Positions 1 through 6,588 are shown, numbered from the stretch's first letter. The stretch is DNA of 26,172 nucleotides from a virus (IMGVR_UViG_3300010157_000215:1-26172), one strand, 5' to 3'. A program made the numbers and translations. Notes: a model not told the origin generated them from the letters alone.

Positions 1-1
1 A

Positions 2-853
2 ATGGAAGTTAAGATTGAACTAGACGAACTACGTAAGCGTAAGCTTTTTGTTGCAGCACCAATGTACGGCGGTCAATGTGCTGGTATGTTCTGCCGTAGC
101 ACAAACGATCTTTCCGCTGCTGCTGTTCATTACGGAATTGACTTGAGGTTTTACTACCTCTTTAACGAATCACTAATCACTCGTGCTCGTAACTATTGCG
201 TAGATGAGTTCTTGCGTTCTGACTGCACTCACATGCTATTCATCGATAGTGATATTGGTTTCAATGCACAAGATGTATTTACTATGTTGGCTCTAATGAG
301 TCCAGAAAGTGAATATGATGTAATGTGCGGTCCTTATCCAAAGAAGTGTATTTCTTGGGAAAAGATTAAGCAAGCCATCGATGTTGGTGTTGCAGATGAA
401 GACCCAAATATTCTAGAAAATTATGTTGGCGATTACGTCTTTAATCCAGTTGGCAATCAAACACAAATCCTTCTTTCAGAGCCTGTAGAAATTATGGAAT
501 CTGGTACTGGCTTTATGATGATCAGGCGTGAAACACTAGAAAAGTATCAAGAAGCATATCCTCAGTATATGTATCGCCCAGATCATGTTCGTACAGCAGC
601 TTTTGATGGCTCACGCGAAATCATGATGTTCTTCCAAGCTGACATTGATCCTATTAACGGAACAAAGCGTTATCTATCGGAAGACTATTGGTTCTGTCAG
701 TTGACCCGACATATTGGTCTTAAGGTTTGGTTGTGTCCTTGGATCAAGCTACAGCATGTTGGCTCTTATATCTTTGGTGGCTCTCTTGCTGATATTGCTG
801 CGATTGGTGCTTCTGCTACAGTCGATCCATCAAAGTTAGGAAAAAAGAAGTAA
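2..853 (+). CDS. Phage glycosyltransferase-like protein (GT-A type)
   Basis: Probable nucleotide-sugar glycosyltransferase acting in the host cytoplasm, perhaps on phage DNA, virion or cell-surface glycans; the acceptor is unknown. The N-terminus (VAAPMYGG), the FNESLITRARN segment and the acidic FIDSDIGF motif near residues 80-87 match the family seen in many T4-like phages, where the D-x-D pair binds the metal and sugar nucleotide. About 283 residues, a usual length. The first ATG lies one base into the window, so its ribosome binding site cannot be seen and the true start could be upstream. It ends about 10 bases before a strong promoter. Family assignment is fairly safe; substrate is not. 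Confidence 0.75.
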   Translation: MEVKIELDELRKRKLFVAAPMYGGQCAGMFCRSTNDLSAAAVHYGIDLRFYYLFNESLITRARNYCVDEFLRSDCTHMLFIDSDIGFNAQDVFTMLALMSPESEYDVMCGPYPKKCISWEKIKQAIDVGVADEDPNILENYVGDYVFNPVGNQTQILLSEPVEIMESGTGFMMIRRETLEKYQEAYPQYMYRPDHVRTAAFDGSREIMMFFQADIDPINGTKRYLSEDYWFCQLTRHIGLKVWLCPWIKLQHVGSYIFGGSLADIAAIGASATVDPSKLGKKK

Positions 854-860
854 ATAAGAC

Positions 861-888
861 TTGACAAATGAAATCGATGTGATATAGT
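861..888 (+). promoter_or_regulatory. Sigma70-type promoter upstream of clamp gene
   Basis: TTGACA at 861-866, a 16-bp spacer and TATAGT at 883-888. Expected transcription start is near 895, giving a leader of roughly 85 bases before the clamp ATG. It matches the other early promoters of this window. Confidence 0.75.
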
Positions 889-894
889 CACATT

Positions 895-959
895 ATGAGG
901 AGACTGGAGATGTCAGTCACGTTTAGATGAGGTGGTCGGGCTTCTAAACATTTTTAATT
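895..959 (+). ncRNA. Structured leader or small RNA before the clamp gene
   Basis: The transcript expected from the promoter at 861-888 begins with two hairpins: GACTG (902-906) with CAGTC (914-918), then GTTTAGA (921-927) with TCTAAAC (943-949) around a 15-base G-rich loop. The second is followed by the U-rich run ATTTTTAATTTTT, the form of an intrinsic terminator. Either it ends a short RNA of about 60 bases, or it attenuates transcription into the clamp gene, or it stops reading from the glycosyltransferase. No protein is encoded here. The structure is seen in the sequence; the role is inferred. Confidence 0.45.
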
Positions 960-981
960 TTTGTCATGTAGGAATTTTATA

Positions 982-1656
982 ATGCAACTATCTGAACGTA
1001 CTAGCCAACTACTAAAGAACTTTAGTAGTATTAACCAATCGGTTATTATTCGTAGAGGCAATACGCTTTCTACAATGTCTGCTCAAAAGACAATCCTAGC
1101 AAAGGCAACTATTCCAGATACCTTTGAAAAGGATATGTGCATCTATGATCTATCGCAGTTTCTTTCTGTGCTTTCTATCTTTACTAGTCCTCAATTGGAA
1201 CTAGAAGAAAAGAGTGTCATGATCCACGATGACACTAAGTCTAGCCGATATTTCTTTGCCGACGAATCTCTAATTGTTCAGCCTCCTACTAAGGAACTGA
1301 ATATGCAAAATGCAGAGATTGAGTTTAATCTTCCATATCAGGCATTGTCGGGTATTCTAAAGGCAACCAACATTCTTGCTGTTCCTGAGATTGCTTTTGT
1401 TGGTGAAGAAGGTAAGCTATATCTTCGTGCAATTGATAGTAAGAACCCAACATCGCATACACTAAGTCATGCTCTTGGGGAAGTTGATTCTGAGTTCTGT
1501 GCTATCTTTAAGCCAGAATTTCTTTCAAAGTTGATCGACACTGATTATAATGTTTTGATCTCATCTAAGAAGATTGCTCGTTTCTCTTCAATCGATAAGA
1601 ACAGCAGTGCAGAATTGACATACTGGATCACAGTAGAAGCAAGTAGCACATTCTAA
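982..1656 (+). CDS. 45: DNA polymerase sliding clamp (T4 gp45 type)
   Basis: Ring-shaped processivity factor that tethers the phage polymerase to DNA; in T4 it also activates late transcription by contacting gp55/gp33. The protein starts MQLSERTSQLLKNF and is about 224 residues, close to T4 gp45 (228), with the family's pattern of a short N-terminal helix, alternating strands and the central 'NLPYQALSGILKA' segment. I chose the ATG at 982 because AGGA (970-973) lies 8 bases upstream; an in-frame TTG at 961 adds seven unconvincing residues. Unlike T4, the clamp-loader genes are not adjacent but about 5 kb downstream, separated by tRNAs and accessory genes. Two tRNA genes follow directly. Confidence 0.88.
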   Translation: MQLSERTSQLLKNFSSINQSVIIRRGNTLSTMSAQKTILAKATIPDTFEKDMCIYDLSQFLSVLSIFTSPQLELEEKSVMIHDDTKSSRYFFADESLIVQPPTKELNMQNAEIEFNLPYQALSGILKATNILAVPEIAFVGEEGKLYLRAIDSKNPTSHTLSHALGEVDSEFCAIFKPEFLSKLIDTDYNVLISSKKIARFSSIDKNSSAELTYWITVEASSTF

Positions 1657-1678
1657 ATATAATTAAATGATAATTGTT

Positions 1679-1752
1679 GCGGGATTGGTATAGGGACTGT
1701 GCCTTAGCCTTCCAAGCTAAAGAGACGAGTTTGAATCTCGTATCCCGCTCCA
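1679..1752 (+). tRNA. tRNA-Gly (anticodon TCC)
   Basis: Acceptor GCGGGAT pairs with ATCCCGC, anticodon stem TTAGC/GCTAA encloses loop CTTCCAA (anticodon TCC, reads GGA), and T-arm ACGAG/CTCGT encloses TTTGAAT. CCA is encoded at 1750-1752 and the discriminator is T, as usual for bacterial Gly. The D-arm is short and held largely by wobble pairs, so it is an atypical tRNA. Confidence 0.9.
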
Positions 1753-1754
1753 AT

Positions 1755-1830
1755 GCTCCTATAGCTCAGTCGGTAGAGCGCCAGTTTTGTAAACTGGATG
1801 TCGTGGGTTCGATTCCTGCTGGGAGCACCA
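1755..1830 (+). tRNA. tRNA-Thr (anticodon TGT)
   Basis: A full cloverleaf: acceptor GCTCCTA/TGGGAGC, D-arm with AGTCGGTAGAGC, anticodon stem CCAGT/ACTGG with loop TTTGTAA (anticodon TGT, reads ACA), T-loop TTCGATT and encoded CCA at 1828-1830. It lies two bases after tRNA-Gly, so both are likely cut from one transcript. The convergent minus-strand gene stops only three bases away. Confidence 0.95.
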
Positions 1831-1833
1831 TTT

Positions 1834-3483
1834 TTATGAGATGATATAATGAGGCGGTGTTGAAAATTCAGCCACAAACTTAGTTCTTTTTAATTGAATT
1901 GTTTCCTGAATAATATTCTTCATTCCCATATAATCATCCACTGCATATAGCTTATGTGCTTTCTTAGTGATAGCACCAAATATAGTCATGAACATTCTTT
2001 GTTTAAAAAACAAATCTGCTCCCCGACCACCCATATACATAAAAAATGACAATTGAGCATGGGCATAATGGTCTGCGATATTAGATTCGTTTGTATTATT
2101 TGGACCAGAATAAGGTTTTACTTTATTTCTTATTTCATTTATGACAGAAAGCATATACTCACTGTATAGAGAAATTGTTCCTTTAAATTCTGTTTCGGTT
2201 AATTTAGCATACTTGTCAAAGAATTTTTTTGTCGTTTCATTTTTCTTTTTTAAATATAATATTTCTTGTGTTGCTAAATCTCGTCTAGCTGCGGTATATT
2301 CTGTAGCTACTTTTTTAAATTCTTCAGGATTTTCTTTCTTAAATTTAGCACACATCTTATCAAAAACTGCAAGCCTATAGTTTACTACTTTTGAAATTAC
2401 TGCCTTGTACTGTGGATATTTCATTGCAAAAGTTTCAAATGTAGTAATACCAATTCCTCCGACCCATTGTGTGTCTTGGTATTGTTTTGAAGATGCATCA
2501 AACTGACCATTCCACCCAGCACTGTGTCCTTGAGCAAACAGGTTAAAATTTAAATTATATGTTGACATAGGTTTTTGTGTTTCTGGATCAATTAAATTCT
2601 TATAATTTAATGATACTGGAAATACCCAGTTAAGAACATCACCATTAGAAAATTTATCAAAATTTATATGTACAACTTTATTAATATATTCTCTTGTTTT
2701 AGATGGGTCATGTAATATGATAGCAAGAAATTTTGTGTAGGGATCAATATCATCAGATGCATCTTTTCCGCTTGCAAACATAACTTTTTTTATGCTTATA
2801 TTTGATTTTACTCCTGTTGGTAACTTTAAAGATATAGGAAAAATTTCCCCGCTATCCATGTACCTTCCGATAACATTTTTATAATTGTTACCGCCAGATG
2901 CTGCATTTTTTATAATTGTTATTGGGTCTGTGAAATATTTTATAAAGTTGGTTTCGATTTTGGTCATTGATGATTTTTTAACAAATATAACATCAATAGC
3001 AGATAAAACATCGCTTTTATATGAGATATTCATTGCGCTTCTTATATTATCTAGAGATTTGTTTTTCAATAGAATGAAAAATGGGTCTTTCTGATTTAAA
3101 AACTTATATGATGATGTTGCGCCATTTAATCTATTTGAACTAATAAAAGTTTTAGCAACGTTATATACTTTCTTAGCAAGAGAGCTATATGTTTCTTTTT
3201 TAGTTTTTTCAGTTTCTCCTACTGTGAACCCTTTTCTAATAACTTGTCCATTCATAGGAAACCTTTTAGATAAGCAATCGGTTGCTTTTATTCTATTAAT
3301 AACCTCACCTGGTTTCGTCGTTGCTGCTGTAGCTTCGTTAGAAAACATAGTAAAGAAATTAATATCGTGTTTTGGTCCAATATTAGGAAAAGCGGCAAAG
3401 TAAGCAAAAGCCAAGCATTGAGCCAGTTCTTTTAGTTCTGCGGCTTTCGCGTCTTCTGGTTCGCCATAATCTAGTTCTGCCAT
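1834..3483 (-). CDS. Unassigned minus-strand phage protein, possible nuclease-like fold
   Basis: I do not recognise this 549-residue protein with certainty. It is soluble, lysine-rich and without signal peptide or membrane segments. Residues around 157-168 (SDVLSAIDVIFV) followed at 212-220 by GEIFPISLK resemble the spaced acidic/ISLK pattern of PD-(D/E)XK-type nucleases, which suggests but does not prove a nuclease. It is the only gene on the minus strand, convergent with the tRNAs and divergent from the phosphoesterase at 3590, and it is more AT-rich with more AAA/ATA codons than its neighbours, as expected for a recently gained cargo gene. Start ATG at 3483 has AAGGG seven bases upstream on its strand. 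Its promoter is not clear; two 17-bp tandem repeats lie just upstream. Confidence 0.6.
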   Translation of the reverse strand: MAELDYGEPEDAKAAELKELAQCLAFAYFAAFPNIGPKHDINFFTMFSNEATAATTKPGEVINRIKATDCLSKRFPMNGQVIRKGFTVGETEKTKKETYSSLAKKVYNVAKTFISSNRLNGATSSYKFLNQKDPFFILLKNKSLDNIRSAMNISYKSDVLSAIDVIFVKKSSMTKIETNFIKYFTDPITIIKNAASGGNNYKNVIGRYMDSGEIFPISLKLPTGVKSNISIKKVMFASGKDASDDIDPYTKFLAIILHDPSKTREYINKVVHINFDKFSNGDVLNWVFPVSLNYKNLIDPETQKPMSTYNLNFNLFAQGHSAGWNGQFDASSKQYQDTQWVGGIGITTFETFAMKYPQYKAVISKVVNYRLAVFDKMCAKFKKENPEEFKKVATEYTAARRDLATQEILYLKKKNETTKKFFDKYAKLTETEFKGTISLYSEYMLSVINEIRNKVKPYSGPNNTNESNIADHYAHAQLSFFMYMGGRGADLFFKQRMFMTIFGAITKKAHKLYAVDDYMGMKNIIQETIQLKRTKFVAEFSTPPHYIIS

Positions 3484-3493
3484 TTTGTTTCCC

Positions 3494-3527
3494 TTAAATG
3501 ATTATTTAGCTTAAATGATTATTTAGC
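3494..3527. repeat. Two exact 17-bp tandem repeats
   Basis: TTAAATGATTATTTAGC occurs at 3494-3510 and again at 3511-3527 with no gap. The pair lies between the divergent genes, immediately upstream of the -35 box of the rightward promoter and just upstream of the ribosome binding site of the leftward gene. It could be a replication slip or a tandem operator; on the minus strand each unit holds TAAATAAT, which weakly resembles a late promoter box. Confidence 0.9.
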
Positions 3528-3556
3528 TTGACATTGAAATTATAGTATGCTATATA
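3528..3556 (+). promoter_or_regulatory. Sigma70-type promoter for the phosphoesterase gene
   Basis: TTGACA (3528-3533), 17-bp spacer ending in TGC, and TATATA (3551-3556): near-consensus with an extended -10. The start would be near 3563, about 27 bases before the ATG at 3590. Confidence 0.8.
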
Positions 3557-3589
3557 TAGAACAACCATGAATGTATAAAGGTATAAATT

Positions 3590-4759
3590 ATGGAACCTAT
3601 CGTTGATCCCGCCTTACACCAATTTGCTACTGAGCTTCAGTTAAAATATATTGAACTCATTAATGAATTTGGTGGTTACAGTTCAGCAGCAAGAAAGTTA
3701 GGAATCAATCCTGATGCTGTTCGTAATGCAATGAGGCGACTAAAAACTAAGGCTGCTATGCGCGGCTATTCTCCTGAACATGATATGACAAAGATTGCCC
3801 CTGCTCCTTATTTGATTAAGGGTACGTCTACTAATTATGATTCGGAAGGTAACATTACTTCTCAGTGGGTAAAGACTAAGGCAGACGAATCATATCGTAT
3901 GCAAATGATTCTTGATGCTATTGAAGATGCAACAAATCCAATCGAACGCTTACCTCCTATCAAAGCACCGAAGACTTCTGCTTCTCATCTTTGTAACATG
4001 TATACATTTACCGATTATCATATGGGTATGTTAGCTTGGCACAAAGAAGGTGGAGCAGACTGGGATAGAGATATCGCAGAAAGAACACTGATTGGTGCAT
4101 TTGAACAAATGATTACAATGTCTCCTGAAGCAGATACTTGTATTATTAATCAACTTGGTGACTTCCTTCACTATGATGGTCTAGCTCAAGTTACACCAAC
4201 AAGTCATCATATGGTTGAAGCTGATGGTAATTATTCTCAGATGGTAAATTCTACTATCCGTGCTCTTCGTCGTGTTATTGATATTGCTCTTATGAAGCAC
4301 CAGAAGGTTCATCTCATCATGGCTGAAGGTAATCACGATCTAGCTTCTTCAGTTTGGCTTCGTCATTTGTTCACCGCTCTTTATGAGAACGAACCTAGAC
4401 TAACAGTTAATAATTCTGAAATTCCATATTATGTTTATCAGCATGGCAAGGTAATGCTTGGTTTCCATCACGGACATAAGAAGAAGAAGGAAGGATTGCC
4501 ACTTCTATTTGCAGCTAAGTTCCACAAGATTTGGGGCGAAACTACAAAGCGTTATATTCATACTGGACATTATCATCATGAAGATGTCAAGGAGTTTCCT
4601 GGTGTGAAGGTAATTCAGCATCCAACATTAGCTGCTGCTGATTCTTATGCTGCTCGTGGTGGCTGGATGAGCGAACAACAAACTTCTTGCGTGACTTATC
4701 ATAATGAGTTTGGTAAAGTTGGTGAAGTTGTAGTTAATCCTGAAATGCTAAATATCTAA
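3590..4759 (+). CDS. Metallophosphoesterase with N-terminal helix-turn-helix
   Basis: A calcineurin-like, two-metal phosphoesterase, here probably a DNA- or nucleotide-directed enzyme because of its N-terminal DNA-binding region. Residues about 18-52 (GGYSSAARKLGINPDAVRNA) look like a helix-turn-helix. The catalytic signature follows: D-x-H at 142-144 (TDYHMGM), LGDFLHYDG around 189-197, EGNHD at 246-250, HHGH at 293-296 and HTGHYHH at 324-330, covering the metal ligands of the family. A Mre11/SbcD-like nuclease role is possible, but it lacks the rest of T4 gp47 and no gp46 partner lies in the window. It starts after its own promoter, with AAGG 8 bases before the ATG. Phosphoesterase fold is secure; substrate unknown. 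Confidence 0.82.
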   Translation: MEPIVDPALHQFATELQLKYIELINEFGGYSSAARKLGINPDAVRNAMRRLKTKAAMRGYSPEHDMTKIAPAPYLIKGTSTNYDSEGNITSQWVKTKADESYRMQMILDAIEDATNPIERLPPIKAPKTSASHLCNMYTFTDYHMGMLAWHKEGGADWDRDIAERTLIGAFEQMITMSPEADTCIINQLGDFLHYDGLAQVTPTSHHMVEADGNYSQMVNSTIRALRRVIDIALMKHQKVHLIMAEGNHDLASSVWLRHLFTALYENEPRLTVNNSEIPYYVYQHGKVMLGFHHGHKKKKEGLPLLFAAKFHKIWGETTKRYIHTGHYHHEDVKEFPGVKVIQHPTLAAADSYAARGGWMSEQQTSCVTYHNEFGKVGEVVVNPEMLNI

Positions 4760-4812
4760 AAAAATTAATAATCATTAGTCCACAAGATTGTAACTTTATT
4801 ATGGAGATTAAT

Positions 4813-5112
4813 ATGGTATATGGTACAGAAGTAAATAAACTTGTGCGTAAAACTGATCCACAAACAAGCAAAGATTCTGCGAATAAAGTAAATTCAACAT
4901 TTCTTGAAGAGATGGTACATAAAGCAATCAAAGAATATGGCGAAATTGGTTGTGTTGCCGACGATCTTCTTGATAAGTTTTCTGATTTCCCATACTCTAG
5001 TATCACTGCACGTTTTGCAGCATTAGAAAGAAAGGGATATATTCAATGCGGACCAGAAAAGAGAGCAGGTCGTAGTAATCGTGGTCAGAGAGTTATGCGT
5101 AACTTAATATAA
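4813..5112 (+). CDS. Winged-helix DNA-binding phage protein
   Basis: Small protein of about 99 residues, probably DNA-binding. 'KTDPQTSKDSANKV' is followed by helices and 'DFPYSSITARFAALERKGYI', the recognition helix and wing region of a winged-helix domain, and a basic tail rich in R, N and G. Similar small proteins are common in phages and have no firm function. I prefer the ATG at 4813, because GGAG at 4803-4806 sits six bases before it; the in-frame ATG at 4801 overlaps that ribosome binding site. The stop codon overlaps a perfect late-type box that precedes tRNA-Ser. Confidence 0.65.
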   Translation: MVYGTEVNKLVRKTDPQTSKDSANKVNSTFLEEMVHKAIKEYGEIGCVADDLLDKFSDFPYSSITARFAALERKGYIQCGPEKRAGRSNRGQRVMRNLI

Positions 5113-5115
5113 ATA
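5108..5115 (+). promoter_or_regulatory. T4-late-type promoter box before tRNA-Ser
   Basis: TATAAATA, an exact match to the T4 late -10 consensus, placed about 10 bases before the 5' end of tRNA-Ser. It would transcribe the tRNA and the structured RNA behind it. No -35 box is needed by the gp55-type factor. Confidence 0.55.
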
Positions 5116-5125
5116 AAAAGCACAA

Positions 5126-5215
5126 GGAGGAATGTCCGAGCGGTTTAAGGAACTAGTCTTGAAAACTAGCGTGGGTGAGAGTCCACCGTGGGTTCGAATC
5201 CCACTCCCTCCTCCA
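5126..5215 (+). tRNA. tRNA-Ser (anticodon TGA)
   Basis: Class II tRNA: anticodon stem CTAGT/ACTAG with loop CTTGAAA (anticodon TGA, reads TCA), a long variable arm at about 5171-5187 (GTGG...CCAC) and T-arm GTGGG/CCCAC with TTCGAAT. Acceptor GGAGGAA pairs with TCCCTCC with one A-C mismatch; CCA is encoded at 5213-5215. The discriminator appears to be T rather than the usual G of serine tRNAs. Confidence 0.93.
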
Positions 5216-5223
5216 CTAATTAT

Positions 5224-5347
5224 CGGCGGAACGCTGCATGGGCAGGGCGAGGAAGGTCCAACTTCCTTAATAGGTGAAGGCGGATGGGAGCGATCCCTGA
5301 GAAGCATAAACCAAGTCTGGTCGGGTTCGAATCCTGTGCCGCCGTCA
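5224..5347 (+). ncRNA. Unidentified tRNA-like structured RNA, about 120 nt
   Basis: The segment is closed by GGCGG (5225-5229) and CCGCC (5339-5343) and ends with a T-arm-like element, CGGG/CCTG around the loop TTCGAAT (5326-5332), directly beside the closing stem as in a tRNA. Inside are CTGC/GCAG (5234-5245), AGGAAG/CTTCCT (5250-5267) and GGGA-GCGA-TCCC with a GNRA tetraloop (5286-5297). No D-arm or 7-base anticodon loop can be fitted, the length is too great for a tRNA, and no CCA follows (TCAA instead). GGCGGA recurs at 5279-5284 and could compete for CCGCC. It lies between tRNA-Ser and a strong terminator, so it should be transcribed. I checked by eye for tmRNA, RNase P, SRP and HDV patterns without a convincing match. 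Could be a degenerate or interrupted tRNA gene. Confidence 0.5.
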
Positions 5348-5353
5348 ACTTTT

Positions 5354-5395
5354 AATCCCTCATAAATAACTTAACTGTTTTTATGAGGGATTTTT
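5354..5395 (+). terminator. Intrinsic terminator whose 3' arm is the next gene's ribosome binding site
   Basis: A 13-bp perfect stem (5354-5366 with 5380-5392) around a 13-base loop, then a T run. It ends the tRNA-Ser/structured-RNA unit. The 3' arm contains GAGGGA, the ribosome binding site of the gene at 5397, and the 5' arm and loop contain a late promoter box, so it probably also controls translation. Confidence 0.8.
5361..5368 (+). promoter_or_regulatory. Late-type promoter box inside the terminator hairpin
   Basis: CATAAATA, followed by AC, matching the late -10 type used elsewhere in the window. Transcripts would start near 5374-5376 in the hairpin loop, lack the 5' arm and leave the GAGGGA ribosome binding site free. 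Confidence 0.55.
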
Positions 5396-5396
5396 A

Positions 5397-5888
5397 ATGT
5401 TAAGTTTTATAGAATTTTTAGAAGAACGTAAAGTTGATCCTGCTAAATTGGCTAACCGTGTTGCTCGTAGATACGGCAGTAAGAGAACAAATTACGGACC
5501 TTGGATGAATGCTAAACAAGGCGATGTTAAAAAAGGTGGGCATATTCCTCTTAGTACATATGATCGTAAGAAGGTCAGGTCTATGGAGGACAGTTATTAT
5601 AAGAGAGTGTCCTCACACCCAAAAGGCGAGATAGGATATGCTCGTGAAAGAGGTTCAAAACCTTTGGTAAAGATGTCTATTAAAAGCCTTCGCGCTACAC
5701 AACCTTTTAATAGAACAAATGACCCAGAAAAACTAAAAGATAAAATAGCCGATACTAGTCCTCAGAATATTCATGTTGTTACTCATAACGGTGAGCATTA
5801 TGTGGCTGATGGACATCATGCTGTAATGGCAGCTCATCTTCGTGGTGACACTCATGTTAATGTCAAGCATACAAACCTTGACGAATAG
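5397..5888 (+). CDS. ParB/sulfiredoxin-like domain protein, possible packaged head protein
   Basis: A 163-residue protein of unknown job. The C-terminal part has IKSLRATQ (95-102) and then YVADGHHAVMAAHLRG (135-150), the pattern of ParB/Srx-type folds that bind or hydrolyse nucleotides. The first residues, MLSFIEFLEERK, resemble the short capsid-targeting peptides of T4 internal proteins (MKTYQEFI...), with an L-E-E site of the type cut by the gp21 prohead protease. This suggests, but does not prove, that the protein is packaged and injected. The late promoter and hairpin just upstream fit late expression. The start is fixed by GAGGGA six bases upstream. A leader start upstream is impossible because of the terminator. 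Confidence 0.6.
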   Translation: MLSFIEFLEERKVDPAKLANRVARRYGSKRTNYGPWMNAKQGDVKKGGHIPLSTYDRKKVRSMEDSYYKRVSSHPKGEIGYARERGSKPLVKMSIKSLRATQPFNRTNDPEKLKDKIADTSPQNIHVVTHNGEHYVADGHHAVMAAHLRGDTHVNVKHTNLDE

Positions 5889-5890
5889 GG

Positions 5891-5919
5891 TTGACATTTG
5901 AAATAACGTATGCTATATT
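5891..5919 (+). promoter_or_regulatory. Sigma70-type promoter with extended -10
   Basis: TTGACA (5891-5896), 17-bp spacer ending TGC, TATATT (5914-5919). It lies right after the stop codon of the ParB-like gene and would start near 5926, feeding the two small genes and perhaps the clamp-loader operon. Confidence 0.8.
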
Positions 5920-5948
5920 ATGATCTCAATAACTAAATGGAGAGTGAA

Positions 5949-6155
5949 ATGAAATATACTATCGACCTTCCATATGAAACTATGGATGAAATTATTATCA
6001 ATATGCTTACTCAAAATATTGCCGACTGGGAAGATGATCTTGCAAAAGAATGTCCTTTGATCTTTGAACGTGATCCAGAGTTGGACAAGAAGATGATCCG
6101 TAAGCACATTAAGTCTGCTCGTCGTATCATTGCTTATTATAGTGTTGGTGGATAA
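5949..6155 (+). CDS. Small acidic phage protein, unknown
   Basis: About 68 residues, MKYTIDLPYETMDEI..., with no family I can name. It is helical and charged (DWEDDLAKE, RKHIKSARR) and shows no membrane segment or metal motif. The ATG at 5949 is preferred, with GGAG (5939-5942) six bases upstream; the ATG at 5937 overlaps that ribosome binding site. It is the first gene behind the promoter at 5891 and is followed after one base by the next gene, so the two are co-transcribed. Such small early genes in T4-like phages often act on host proteins, but nothing here shows a target. Confidence 0.65.
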   Translation: MKYTIDLPYETMDEIIINMLTQNIADWEDDLAKECPLIFERDPELDKKMIRKHIKSARRIIAYYSVGG

Positions 6156-6156
6156 T

Positions 6157-6528
6157 ATGGAAAAGTATATTGTTGAAACAATTAGCATGTTCCGCATTCG
6201 ATATGTTGTCGAAGCAAAGTCTAAGGAACATGCTATGGACGAATTGACTTGTAAGCTTGGAGTTGACGATAACTTCAAGGAGTTTTCTCAGCATCATATT
6301 GATGAAGTTATCAGTTCTGTTCGTGAAGTTACTGACGAAGAATACTTAGAAATATTCGACGAAGATAATGTCTATCTTTCTGGTTGGGAAGATGAAAAGA
6401 AACTAGAATTTATTAATTTTATTGATTATGGTACTGAAGAATTCCACGCTGATCCTGCTCTAAGAGAGTGGGAATATGATGGTACTGGTGTTAGAGTTTA
6501 CAAAGGAACAATGAAGTTATATCCATAA
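6157..6528 (+). CDS. Conserved-type phage protein, unknown
   Basis: About 123 residues, starting MEKYIVETISMFRIRYVVEA. The N-terminal part has the look of a small alpha/beta domain found in many tailed-phage hypothetical proteins ('YVVEAKSKEHAMDEL'); the C-terminal half is acidic and aromatic. No catalytic motif is visible. The ATG at 6157 follows the previous stop by one base, pointing to translational coupling. A hairpin and the clamp-loader operon follow. Real gene: high confidence; function: none assigned. Confidence 0.65.
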   Translation: MEKYIVETISMFRIRYVVEAKSKEHAMDELTCKLGVDDNFKEFSQHHIDEVISSVREVTDEEYLEIFDEDNVYLSGWEDEKKLEFINFIDYGTEEFHADPALREWEYDGTGVRVYKGTMKLYP

Positions 6529-6561
6529 CTGTTTCTTTGTATAAGAAGTATGTTACCCAGT

Positions 6562-6588
6562 AATCTCCACTGAGGAGATTATGTTTTT
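6562..6588 (+). terminator. Weak hairpin and T run before the clamp loader
   Basis: AATCTCC (6562-6568) pairs with GGAGATT (6574-6580) around ACTGA, followed by ATGTTTTT. It looks like a modest intrinsic terminator or a translational operator, since the gp44 ribosome binding site AAGGA begins at 6589. Confidence 0.4.

Noticed and set aside
3590-4759. T4 gp47 (SbcD) recombination nuclease
   Set aside because: The HTH N-terminus, size and lack of an adjacent gp46 argue for a different phosphoesterase.
5224-5347. RNase P RNA or tmRNA
   Set aside because: The GAGGAAGGTCC string recalls RNase P region I, but the partner strand and other conserved regions are missing and the length is far too short; tmRNA tag and CCA are absent.
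5132-5365. Open frames on both strands across tRNA-Ser and the structured RNA
   Set aside because: They run through the tRNA and stem-forming RNA and have no ribosome binding site; the RNA genes explain the sequence.
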